NCBI RefSeq assembly: GCF_002775205.1
Contig: NC_036446.1
Span: forward strand, 15,934,565 to 15,998,564
Direction of reading: 5' to 3'
Length of the DNA: 64,000 nt
Origin: Xiphophorus maculatus
Lineage: Eukaryota > Chordata > Actinopteri > Cyprinodontiformes > Poeciliidae
Part shown: in pieces, positions 51,240 through 63,240 of the stretch
How positions within the stretch are numbered: the first letter of the stretch is position 1
Layout of the letters: every line of letters begins with the position of its first letter
Position numbers and translations under genes: made by a program
Notes under the pieces: model-generated
The model's input: only the letters and a program-made list of their open reading frames with translations
Databases searched by the model: none
Told to the model about the DNA's origin: nothing

Positions 51240-54200
51240 CTACAGTCTGGATTCTGTGAAAAGAAGGAGATAAAAAAATGATTCAATGCATTTACTTTTA
51301 TAAAACTGCTTTAAATATGTCATTAATGAAATCACAAATCTGACAGGCCATTTATTTAAATTTTTAGAGTTTTGAATAATCAACTTGTTTATTGTAAAAA
51401 CATTTAAAGCAGACCAGGCGGTATCTGACAGATTAAAATAAAAATAAAATCCCCAGAAATTACCTTCTATAACGCAGTAATTAAATAAACAGCACAATAA
51501 AGAAATTGTTGATAATTTTAACCTGAAAGTGAGAAGTCTAATTTATATTCATATAATAAGCATTTGACTATTTTCTTTGCTGGTTTGACTCCTTCATAGA
51601 ACAACTTGATTTTTACTGATATTTAATTACCAAGTGGTAGATTCTACACTGCAAAAACACAAAATCTAACTAAGTACTTTGGTCTAGTTTCTAGTGAAAA
51701 TATCTTACAAATGACTTCTCTGCGAGTTACAGTATACTGTCTTTAGTCAATAATTTCTTAAAAACATTAATTCCATGGGCAGACTATCTCCCTTGTACCA
51801 TTGGAAAAAAGTGAAATAATCTCCTGGTGGAACTAGTTCTTTTTTTATTGAGTTAAAACAATCTCCTGCATCTTTCTGAAAAGATAGTTGTAATTAGTTG
51901 TTTCAGAGTAAAGAGGGCTAAAAACTACAATGACGTATTAAGGCCAGGCTAAGAAAGAAAAATGTAATAACGAGAATAAAGCTGTAATAAACACATCAGC
52001 CTGAGATTATCATCAGTAGCAGAACACAGACTGTTACTGATGATAATCTCATGCTGATGTGTTGACAGAATACAATATTTATAAAAGAAAAGATGAAAAA
52101 TCAAGCACCATCTCGTATCCTTCCACTTTACAATCATGCACTACTTAATGTTGGTCTACCAGATTAAAAAAGCTCCTTGTTGTGGGTGTTAATCTAAATA
52201 ACTACAGAGAGATTCCTGACATCATGGTGGTGTTTTCAGTCCGGGCTGCAGGTGGAGTTACTTACCTAGGGGTAAATTGAGAGGCTGCTCCACCGACCCG
52301 CCCAGCTGCTGCAGGGCAGCACTGAGTCCAGTCTTCAGCATGGAGTAGTTTGGTTCCTCTGTGTACTGCAGAGACATCACTGCTGTCAGGAAACCCTGAA
52401 ATGCACCTACACAAAAAAAACAAACAGGTATAAACAAACAGCAGGCCGTCCCATATGGTCAAGGAAAAAACAAGTGTGATATGTGCAACAGCAGTTTAAG
52501 GCCATTATAGATAGAAAAAAAGAGGAGTCAATTTCCACCAAAAAAAATGAAATTTTTAATCTCAGAAATTTTCTAGAAAAAACAAAGAATTTATGAGTAT
52601 GAAAATTTGCTAGAAAAAAACAAAAAAATTTAAGTTAATCTCAGAGACTTTGGGGGAGAAGAACATTAACATTTCTTAGTTTCAAAAGTTGAAAATTTCC
52701 AACTTTTAAACTCAGAAATTTCCAAGATTTTTCTGGAAAACGTACGATTTATTTTCCAATAAATTTGCAATTTTTCAAACAGAAATCTACTTTTTTTTCT
52801 AGACATAAAAAAACTAAATTATTTTGAGTTTTTCTTGGAAATGTACTCCCTTTTTTCTATTTACAACGGCCTTTATACGTTGTTGTAGATATGGACTAAA
52901 ATCACTATCATGTATTGATCACTTCACCTCGATAACGATAAATTGATAACAAGGATGAGCTGCAGATTTTTCACCATTCAAAAAAAACGACGGAAAATAT
53001 TGTTAACGCGACCAAAATGTTGCCAAACGATTGATAACGCATTTTTCATTTCTCCTGAAACGTGAAAGCAGCTAGCGAGGTTTCTACGTTTGAAATGTCC
53101 TCCATTTTATTCTCTTCTTGTCACTGATTGGACGGGGTGGGATCACGTGACTATAGACTGTACACGTAGCGTCTTAAAGGGACATGAGCATAGCCTGCCT
53201 TTATGTAGCCAAAAAATGACAAAACGATTACTTTTCTTTCCATGTTTTTTTAACCATCGAAATTATCGACATGGGCAAAATGGCGTCGGTCATTGTCAAA
53301 AATGTGGGCGTCGGTTAATTTTCGGCTTACCTGAAACTTCCCTCTTCCCAAAGCAGTCTCTCAGCAGGGCCCTCACGTCTTTCATATACCTGGAAGAAAA
53401 TATGTCAAAAGTTTTTAATATTTCTTGTTATTAACTAAAGGTATGATGAAAGTTTTGGGGTATTTTCTTTCTTTACCTCTGTTTCTCAGCGGTCACCAGC
53501 TTCGGATGGTGGAGCTCAGCCCACGGCAGCGTTCCCGTGTGCCACAGCAACATGCAGTAACCCAGTGACTGCAGGTCACTGCGACGAGACGGGGCTGAAA
53601 CACAGCAAGGTTCATATTTTACCTCCATTCATGGAAGAAACAAAACACGACGTTGCTCATCTGCAGAAACCTGCCTGTTCATTGATCGTTGCATTAAAGA
53701 GTCTGCACAACATCACAATTATATTAGCAAGAGGAAAATCACATCTATGATTATGTTTGCCAAATGACCAGATGGAGAGTGGGTGCAGAGCTGGAGGAAG
53801 GAAAATAAATCTGACAAAGTTGCATTAATACTCCAGTAGTTTAAAAAAACAACTATCAAACAGGATTTAACTAAACAAAGCAGCTTCTGATTGCATTTTA
53901 ATTTAAAATGTTTCAGGTAAAAACATTTTTTAACCCCAAAAGCATTACCAACTATGAGAAAAAGATTTAAGATCACCTCTATGGAGACTTGCACTACACT
54001 TCTTCAACCTATCGCTATTATAAATAAGCTTTTCAAGTGGTTTCAGTTGTGGCACTTCTGACATGCTATGAGGAAGAAATTTGTGGATATGTATTTATAT
54101 TTTGTTTTTATGCTAATTGTGAAAGTGTGTAGTACCATTTAGCAATACAAAAATACTTTGAAATCTCTCTAATGGTTGACAGCATGTGGTCCTTTGTGAC

Positions 54201-54871
54201 ATCTCGGACATGCTGGTAACGAACCACTTAGACCTGAGCAGGGCATAAAGGAACGGAGGAAATAAGGACAAAATGAAACAAGAAGGGAAGGAAATAAAGG
54301 AGGAAAGTCACAAGAAATAAAGGAAGAAGGATGCAAAGAAGTAGGACAGAAGTAGAAAGGAAGGATAGACCTGAGGGGGGATAAGGAAGGAATACAGGAA
54401 ATAAAGAAAGGTTAACGGAAGGAAATAATCCAGTTAAAAAGGAAAGGAATACACAAGGAAGGAAGGATTAAAGAAGGAATAATTAAAGGAAACATGCAAA
54501 CAGAGATGGCTCGAAAGAAAATAAATAACGAAGGAAAATTGGCAGGAAATGAGCGAGGCCACGAGGAAAGAAGAAACAAAGAGAGAAAGAAAGAAAAAGA
54601 GAGGAAAAAATTAGAAAGACGTGGAGGAAAAAGGACACAATCACAGGACGCAAGGGAGAAGAGAAGACCCAACTTCAGGTAATGTGGAAAAAAGTCAGAC
54701 AGTACCAGTATTTTGTAAAAAGAAAACACACACCTGCTCCTTTGTGTGTGTCCAGGCTGATGAACTCTATGGCGCCCTCATGTGGCATTCTGCTGGACTC
54801 GCGGTATTCCACATGCTGGCCTCCTGGACAGTACCTGAAGGCATGGCAGTATCCTCCCAGGTACACCTACC

Positions 54872-54970
<99 letters not shown>

Positions 54971-57900
54971 TCCAGTTACTGGACACTGCCAAGGTGTTGC
55001 TAACCACAAAACCTTCCTCTGACATAAAATAAAAAACAAAACTAGCCAAAATTTAACATTTTGTAATAAACATAAGACAAAAAAAACAAAAAACTTGCTG
55101 TTTGGAGAAAAATATATATAACGTCTCAGGTTGACTTCACAACAGACACACTCAGGTTCACTTTATTTATTCCAACAAAACAGTAAATTAGTCCAGCAGC
55201 TAATCGGCAACGGAAAAAGGGGGACAAGCTGTCAGTTACTGGTTGCCATGGTAACCACCAACCGTCACTGTTCACTCATTGTCTGGAAAAAAAAACCGTT
55301 TTGGACTAAAAATGTAATTTGAATTATAAATAAAACAATTTTGACAAACTTCACATCTATAATATTGTAAAATGGTTACATATATTTATATTATTGTTAT
55401 ATAAATAAATATACACATATATTTTATTGTATTCTATTTTTTAACATGCTATGTATTTAACGTATGTATGTATGTATATGTATTTATAATTTTGTATGCT
55501 ATACTTAGTGTTTTGTTTGTTCCTGCAAAGTGACCGAGTGCTTAGAAAAGCGCTAGACAAATAAAATGTATGATTATAACTATTATTTATTATTATAACT
55601 ATGACTATTATGATTCTTATTATATATACACGTCAACACAGACCTGATTCACAATTTACAAACACAAAACAGAAATCAGAAAAAAGCCACAAAAATAGCT
55701 GAATCTCTAAGCCTTTTAATTTTATCAGTGTGAATGCTTTAGGAATTCAGGCTCCTGAGTGCCCGCACTTTTTTGTGTATACCTTTTGCCACAAAACTAC
55801 TTTCGCATTCAGTAAATATTGCATTTTTGCAGGAAATGCCAATTTTTCTAGTTTCTTTGAAAATTTTATTTGTTTGGTTTTGTTACTCAGAGGTACCACA
55901 GAGTCAAGTTTCCCACGGAGACGCTTTGTTTCACCTGTGATTTCTGCCCAGGTTTGACGTAGATGTTCTCTGCGTTGACGTCAGCATGAACGTACTCTTT
56001 TGAGTGGATGAACTCCAGCACGTCAAGCTGAAAGGAGCCGACATGTCACATTTTACAAAAAAAAATAGTTTTCCTGAGAGCATAAAAGGCTGTTTCTACC
56101 CAACAGGATGACACTCACTATCCTACAGGCAAGCTGGAGAACGGCCTTCTCAGAGAGAAGCTCGTTTTCTTCCTCTAAGACGGATTGGAGGGAGCAGCCC
56201 ATGTCGGGGAAAATCAGAAACCTACAATTTAAGAGGAGAAACATGTGATTCAGTGTAAAATGCCATGACAAAAGGGGGAAAATGGAGACTGAATTCACAC
56301 CTGTATAGGTCTGCATGAAGACCAAAACCAACACAGGGGGGGATCCCCAGAAAATCCAGTTTGTTCTGCTTGATCCACTTCTCCACTACAGACAAAACAA
56401 GTCTTAAAACAAAGATCCTCACGCAACATGTCACCTCTAGCACTCTGTTTACGACCTGATCGCACATGAACATGAAAGCTAATGACAGATTTGTTTAAGG
56501 TTTACAAATCACACTGAAGCATGAGTCTGCTGTAAAACAATCCAAGCAGGCAGAAACCTTAGTGGCGACACAGTAAATCTGTTATCAACCCATAATAAAC
56601 TCCTACCTGATGCAGATTTAGCAGCTCTTTGCAGGAAGTTCTGCTCATTGAAGATTCTCCCGTCTTTAGCTCCCTAAAATGTAGAAAATTAGTTTGATTA
56701 CATTGATAGTGCGCTGTAAAATTAACATTACTAAGAGTAACCCAAAAGGATTGAGAATTAAGCATCGCTAGATGTGCAATTGAAATCACGGCGTGTTAAA
56801 AAATGGATGAATTTATGAATAGAGGACTCAGAAAACCACTGACCAGTTTGAGGATGTGATCGGCTTCTTCTGAATTGGGTTGAGCTGCTGAAAAGTACAA
56901 AGAAATATTACTGAATGTCACTGATGTCAAGCTCCTGGTGTTTGTTTTCCTGCGGTCAGTGTCCATACAGAATCAACTGCAGATGAAGAAGCTAAACAAT
57001 ATGCTTGTGTTGAAGAACTTCAATAATGACATTTAACAGAACAATTAAACCCTTTAAGCACTAACAGTGTGTCATAGTTGTAACCAGACAACTATAAATT
57101 ATTCAGTTCTAAACCGGCTACAAAGCTATTTACTTTGCTATAAAGGCTGCACATATAAACAGGGAAATAAAATAATCAGCTTAAATATGTGACATTAATC
57201 AAACTCTAATAAAAGTACTTTATCTGGAAATTCTTTCCTTTTGTTAATTAAATATTGTCTTAAATGTCCAACTGTCAGTCTTTACGGACATAGAGACATT
57301 TAATGGCGTCATCCAGATTGTTAGTCTGGATCAGACTAAAAAGATTAATTAAATTAATTAGAAGCTGTAACTAATTAATCATAATTAACTGCATTTTTTA
57401 TGAAACACCAATACATGCCAGAGAATAAAATTATATTTGAATACAGTTTTTCCAATGCCAACAAGTTTTGACTAAAGTCTGAAACAATAAGTGATTTACC
57501 AACGTCTCCATGGCAACGAATGGATACAATGATCCACATAATGGAGCTACATTCCAACAGGTTGTTTAGGAGTTACAACGCGTGACGATGTGTAGCTGGA
57601 CAGCCAGCGAACAGCTAACGGTCTCCACACGAGGTTTACTTTTATTCATTGAAGATCTTTTATAAATGGATTCTTGTAAAAAAAAAAAAAAAAAAAAAGA
57701 CGAAAGTTTTCAAAGATAGAAAGCGCACGTGAGTACATTATTCATGAGCCGTTTGCTGTCTCCTAACTGCTGAAATTCTTGTTGACATGGTTACCGGAGA
57801 ACTATACGTCACAGATAGTTTGCTGTTAAGAGCGCTCACTCTGTCATATTTCTGCAAATACAACTTGACGAAGATCGTCTGTAACACAAATCTCACACGC

Positions 57901-60900
57901 TGATCAATTTTCAAACCAAAACATTTTTTAGCCATTCTTAGTTAAACAATTTGCGAACTATGAACTTAACTACCAGCTTATTACTGTGACGTATTTCCAC
58001 TAATCTACAGTATTTGACCGAATGGCATCTTACGTAAACGTTAAACAACAGAAGTTTGTTTAACTGGATGACATCATAAACTCTTTGAAATAATTTTACA
58101 TAAAAATAAAACACCAGAGGAAAAAATGGTTCAGTGGACAGATTGCCATCTCAGTCCCCAGACCCAAATCCTGTAGGAATAGCTGCACAATGTGCTGAAG
58201 AAAACATTAATTCTGTCAAACATAAACATTTCTTAATGCACTAAATAGATGTACTCAAAGTAAAAGCTGGATTGGTTTTTCAGATTTGAGAATTTGAAAT
58301 TATTCAACTGCAATAGCAGAATAATTTACTCTAAGGCTTCGTACAAACCTTTATAAAGGAAGGCAACAAATGCGACTGCAAAAAAAAGACACCATTCAAC
58401 TACTGATACCTTTTTTTAACATCACATTATTTTACCTTCGTACAGGAGTTCTGTCATGTTCTGATCAATCAGCTTGATCAGTTTCCACGTCTTGCCCGAC
58501 TGATCTGTCAGCTGCTCCCCTTCCGGCAGCGGCTCCGGCGAGGACGCGTGCTTCGCCTTCTTCGATTTGCTCCACCCTCCTGTTACTGCTGTTTACAGAT
58601 AAACATAAAACACAGTAATTATAAAGTTGGGAACATCTAAGTAACTGAGTATGTTGCAATTTACACCAAACTGTTCATCAATTTAGAAAATAGCAAATAA
58701 AACAAACAAAATCAGACATATAAAAAAAAATCTAATGCACAACGAGGAGAAAGATTAGAAACTGATCTCTCCACTAAAGTCTTCACTTATTTATTTTCAT
58801 CAATAACAGTAATGCCATAGAAAAATCAAAACAGTTAAACCAGATGATATGTAAACCGATTTTGAATAAATAAATATCTTTTAAAAAAGCTAAAAATACA
58901 AGAAATAAAAACAAAAGCATTTTTAAATTAAAACTGGAATATGTACATGTGACATACTTACTTTCTGTATTTTCTTTTGTTAAACTGTCCTACCTTATCC
59001 TTTTTTGTTTATTCACATCTTTACTGCAACCATTCCTTACCATGTTGCCATGTCAGAACCAATAGTCAAGTAGATAAAACAATGTTTATCCTTAAAAGAG
59101 CAACAGACCATTTCTAACTGCGTCTCCAAAAACTCGAATTCTTACCAGTTGTTTTTGACTTAGATTCTGGTGCAAATATCTCAGTACAATTGAAATAAGG
59201 CAAAACTAACTTACAAGTAACTTTTCAACAAGAAAGACTGATTTAAATTAAATACTAATACTGATTTAAAAAGTACTAGCTCCCCTGGCAGACATTTTTC
59301 TAATATTATAAATAATAATTGTCATTAATAAGTGAAATCATTTGTGGAACTAGAACTTTTTGAAAATCTATATTGAGGGATTATTGACTTCAAACAAGCT
59401 CCCACATCTTGGTGAAAAGTTGCCTCTAAGTTAATTTTGTCTTATTTCAAACGTACTAAGATATTTTCATTAGATATTAGACCAAAATTCCTTGGTAAGA
59501 TTTTGTGTTTTTGCAGTCTCCAGCTCTCAGTTTAGCAACTTTTTTTTTTTCAAAGAAGTCTGACATCTTCTGTGGACAGCTAACAAAACAGATATGATAC
59601 AGGAGAAAATACTACACTGTTTGATTTAATGAGGATTGCATAGAAGTGAATAAATGCAGCTTACTCTTCGATAGAAACTTGAAGGAAACAGAGCGCTCCA
59701 TCTTTGATTCCTCTGTGGCCGTTTCATCAGAAGCGATCTTTCCCGCTCCTGCTTCATTTTTAACGGGGCTGGAAAGTTTCCCTTTTCCCCTGACTGGAAA
59801 AATTAAGAAAATTTGAACTGTTATGGATTCTATCTTTTCCTCTATCTCTTTTAGCCTCTTTCATCTGCTTAACAAGCCGCAGCTTACATAACCATGCTTA
59901 TGTGTGACTGCTGTCAGTCACATGTAAACAGACTGAAACTGATTTGACTGCCCTGTAGGGAGGGTACAGATTGCAGAGAAGAATAAAAAGCTAAACTCGC
60001 GCTTTGCCTCACTTGGTTACATCCATAAGATGCTCACACTGAGCTCAGTGTGACCACAGCGCTGGACGGTGAATGTAACTCTGTGTCTGTTCCATTTGTA
60101 TGACATGTATGGCTTGTAACATTTGATAATTTTTCAGCATTAAAGCCTGCTTTTACATATAACCAAGTCTCATTATTTCTCAAAATAATAACACTGAGGG
60201 GTTCTGGTCGGGTCCTGACACTGGTTTAATGAACCTGGGAGGTGAACAGAGACAAAAATGGAAGAACTCTAACCTTTCTATTAACTGTTTGCATCACTGC
60301 ACAGTGTCTGCAAAAGTATCTGCACTTTTACATTTTTCTTTGTTATTTTATAGCCACAAAGTTCAATGTGGTTTAGAGATTTTATGTGATGGACCAACAC
60401 ACAGGAGAAAATAACTGACCTATTTTTCATAAACATTTACAAGCAGTCTGATGTGTATCTGCATTAATATCCCAGAGTCTACATTTTACTGCAGCAACGG
60501 CAATTGTGCAAACTTTTTTCACACTTTCTAACGTAACTCTGCTTTAAACTTCTCCACTACTTTGTCCCTTACCCGTCTACTGAGTTCATAGAACTCCATT
60601 AAGTGCTGATTGTTCACTAATGGCAGCTGGATTTATAATAATTTTAAATTACACACATGATGTCTCTTTAAAAAACAGCGGATCTCACTGGATTTTAGTT
60701 GGGGCTATAAAAGTAAAAAGGTTTTAACGACCAGGCACATCACAATTTTTCTATTTTACATTTCGAAAGTTATCATTTTCCTTTCACTTTAAAATTCTGT
60801 GCTTCTGAAATTTGAGGTTGTAATGGGACACATAATTAACATATTTAACTGTACTCTGTGTATAAATAGCTAAATTAAGCAGATTATTTTTTTTTAGCTC

Positions 60901-61565
60901 ACCCTGTCGAGGAGATTTCAGAGCAGAAGGTGATCCGGCCTCTGAGGTTGGTTTTGCCTCTGGTTTAGCTTTTACTGTGCCGATTTGCTTCTTTGGATCA
61001 GATGTTTGACTCCCAACACTCTGAACTGCTAAAACAAACCAAGAATGTTCAGGTTCAGGACCACAAACTCTCATTCTCTCCTCCTCATCCTCTGGGTCAG
61101 AAAGTGCAGCTAAAACTATAATTTCTCCTCCATTTCTTACCATTTTTCTAGAATTTTTTGTACCTTTAGTCTTGTCATTTTTGACTGGAGATGATGAAGG
61201 CTCAGTGGATTTGGCAGGAGTTTCCTGCCCCAGGTTTCTACGGGTCCTTCTCAGAGGAGAGCGAGGTGAAAGGGGAGATGGAGTTTTACGGCCCGGGGCT
61301 GCAGGATGAAAATATTTACAATCCTAAAAACGTACATTTACAGACAACACTGATGGGTTTCGCAAACAACTGTTGGCTCACAGGTCAAAGTTGAAGGAGG
61401 GCTTGAGTTAGTTACAGCTGTTTTTGTTTCGTCCTTCAAAGAGACAGCTGAAATCTGGAGTCCAGCTTCATCAGGAGAGCTGGGAAGTTTCTCTCCACAC
61501 GACGGGCAGAATCTGAAATCAGGCTGTAGCTTCGTCCCGCATTGTGGGCAAAAATGGAAAGGCAT
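51240..61565 (-). CDS. vrk3: VRK3, vaccinia-related-kinase-family pseudokinase, complete
   Basis: VRK3 is a nuclear member of the cellular VRK family. In mammals it is a pseudokinase that promotes ERK dephosphorylation through the phosphatase VHR/DUSP3. Fifteen coding exons: 61565-61382, 61298-61164, 61028-60903, 59793-59665, 58588-58436, 56887-56844, 56673-56607, 56385-56301, 56221-56119, 56027-55935, 54866-54734, 53594-53477, 53389-53331, 52406-52266 and 51253-51240. They total 1584 nt (527 residues; human 474). The N-terminus has a zinc-ribbon-like CPQCG...CPSCG. A Ser/Pro- and Arg-rich linker follows, and the kinase-like domain starts near residue 215. [16 protein letters not shown] holds the beta3 lysine. 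The catalytic-loop equivalent is VHADVNAEN (Asp about residue 358). The DFG-equivalent is [10 protein letters not shown], where Asp is replaced by Gly. CPGGQHVEY and [13 protein letters not shown] match human VRK3. The last coding exon adds only ESRL. Confidence 0.97.
51648..51880. repeat. tttggtctagtttctagt repeat, copy 2
   Basis: It begins ctgcaaaaacacaaaatcta and contains ttggtctagtttctagtg and agtcaataatttc. Same family as 2031-2360 and 59105-59520. It lies in the last vrk3 intron. Confidence 0.65.
51990..52063. repeat. Hairpin with 31-bp arms in vrk3 last intron
   Basis: The arms at 51990-52020 and 52033-52063 are reverse complements at 29 of 31 positions, with a 12-nt loop. The pairing core is tgagattatcatcagta. 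Size is near that of a pre-miRNA hairpin, but a palindromic MITE remnant is equally possible. Confidence 0.85.
52890..53290. repeat. tatcg-rich MITE-like sequence in vrk3 intron
   Basis: Words such as cctcgataacgataaattgataac, aacgattgataacgc and gaaattatcgacatgg recall a fish MITE family. Borders are unclear. Confidence 0.4.
54235..54680. repeat. GGAA-type purine-rich tract in vrk3 intron
   Basis: About 440 bp of A/G-dominated sequence with recurrent ggaagg, aggaaa and aaagaaag words. It is opposite in strand composition to the pyrimidine tract at 22.2-22.6 kb. Confidence 0.7.
54873..54968. repeat. (AC)n microsatellite, about 48 units
   Basis: An uninterrupted AC run. In vrk3 sense it is (GT)n ending 7 nt before the 54866 exon start, so it occupies the position of the polypyrimidine tract. 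Confidence 0.97.
57679..57699. repeat. Poly(A) run
   Basis: About 20 consecutive A residues in a vrk3 intron. Confidence 0.8.
59105..59520. repeat. tttggtctaa/ctagtttctagt family, copy 3 (inverted part visible)
   Basis: It contains gtgcaaatatctcagtacaa, ttgaaataaggcaaaactaa and cttacaagtaacttttcaac. It ends ccttggtaagattttgtgtt then tttgcagt. Termini appear inverted relative to each other. Confidence 0.6.
60298..60420. repeat. Tc1-related repeat end
   Basis: It contains gcaaaagtatctgcactttt, tagccacaaagttcaatgtg and gattttatgtgatggaccaa. Confidence 0.5.
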
Positions 61566-61566
61566 C

Positions 61567-63122
61567 CTGGAAGGGCAAACACAGAGGCAATCAGTAAGGC
61601 AACTAAAGATTTATGCAGTTTTTTATACAGACAAAAAATGTTATTGTACAAAATGTGGTTCCTCGCTGAATGAATATCAGACTCAAATCTTTTCATCTAC
61701 AGAAATGTTTTTCTTCTGATTTTTAAAAATTCTAATTACTTCTCAAGATAAAAGTTAGTTTCCCAATGAAAGCTTTAATGTCAAATTTGACAACAGGAAT
61801 CTCAAACCAGTTTTTAGATTTATGTTTTAGGTACTGGGATATAATTCATGATACATCCTACAACTTCAATGAATTTTAAAATGAAGAATTTGGTGCTAAA
61901 GCAGTGCTGGATTTTCTCTAATCAGTCAAATTATACAGCATTGACAAACACCTGCAAGGAAGCCACACACTTATGTGAACATCAACATAATTCTGGCGCT
62001 TCTTTTGGATTAGTTGAGTTTGTGTAACTTGGTCGAGTTCTTGGCACTGCTGCAGCTTTTAAATTTAGTTCACAGGTTTTCAGTGAGGTTGAGCTTGGAG
62101 CCATTCCTGACGCTTCCAGCAGTCTTGTTTAGCTACCAAGACTGCTTGTAGCTAAACAGAGCCTCAGCATGCTTCTACCACCGTCATGGTTTACAGTTAA
62201 TACTGTGTTCTTAGGACAGAAAGCCTCACCTTCACCCATCCAAACATATTTCTTGTTATTTTGGCCAAATATTGTAATATTTTTCTTGTCACAGCATCCA
62301 GAAGATCTGTGGCTTTTCCATAATCAATCAGGCAGCTGCAAATCAAAAATATTCTTGAAAGTGTCAATTTTGAATAAGGAGCTTTCTTCTCAGCGTTGGT
62401 AACTTGGCTCACAGTGAGCCGGGCCCAGTTGTTCCAGTATCTCCCAGTTTGTGATCCAGCTGACCCGCGATAATTTATGAAAATCCTGATGAATTTGTTT
62501 TCATTAAAGAAAACAGTTTGGGTCAAATGAGTGAAACTTTGATACGTTTGGGTGTTCCAACAAGTGTGGAAGCTGAACACATCCAAACTGGTTTCCAAAT
62601 AGATACATTTGATTAACTTTAATAAAACTTCCGTGTACAACAACCTGTAAACATTCAGGGGTTGAATCTGTATAACCGAGTCTGTAAGGATGGTTTTAAA
62701 TGTGGATTAGAGAAAATTGGGTTAAATTTAAACTTTTGCACCCAGATTATTTTAAATCTTAGAAGTTGTTTGCTATATCACCTTATTAGATAATATCCGT
62801 ATTACATAATGTGATGATATTTGCCCCTAGTAACAATACTCACCATTTAACTATATGATAAATAAAACAGGTACCATTTTACAGATATATAACAAACCAA
62901 AACTCTGTGTTTTTAATTAATTTATCTCAAACTTCTTCTATTTTTTTTACCATGTAACTTCAGCTAGGTTAACAAACATTCAGAAAGACATAAATAGCAG
63001 CAATAAATACGCCTGTAACCTCAATTCACTGCCGAGTTTTACTTCTAACACATTATAACTTCGTACGATTGACTAAAACTCTCATAAATCTTGTATAAGC
63101 ATTTTAGAAATATTTCAGATAC
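61567..63122 (-). other. vrk3 intron 1
   Basis: It lies between the candidate noncoding first exon (donor aaaag|gtatct at 63122-63121) and the ATG exon (acceptor cccttccag at 61568-61567). Frames inside it, including one of 148 codons at 62197-62643, show no recognisable family. Confidence 0.6.
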
Positions 63123-63240
63123 CTTTTAAACACAACAACTCCACCGCTGTGTTTAGGTTCGCTTGGAATTCTTCTTCTCGGAATTAAATAGTGCTGCAAG
63201 TCACATGATGGAGCAGATATGCCGCCCCCTGCCGGCCTGT
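63123..63240 (-). promoter_or_regulatory. vrk3: vrk3 noncoding exon 1 and promoter region
   Basis: The donor gtttaaaag|gtatct ends a candidate noncoding exon. Just upstream, 63221-63238 (gccgccccctgccggcct) is GC-rich and CTCF-like on the minus strand. The transcription start is not resolved. Confidence 0.5.

Noticed and set aside
54621-55049. Frames encoding runs of THTHTH or VCVCVC
   Set aside because: Translations of the AC microsatellite. Only the vrk3 exon at 54734-54866 is real here.
62197-62643. 148-codon minus-strand frame in vrk3 intron 1
   Set aside because: No start context, domain or splice logic. Resembles repeat-derived sequence.
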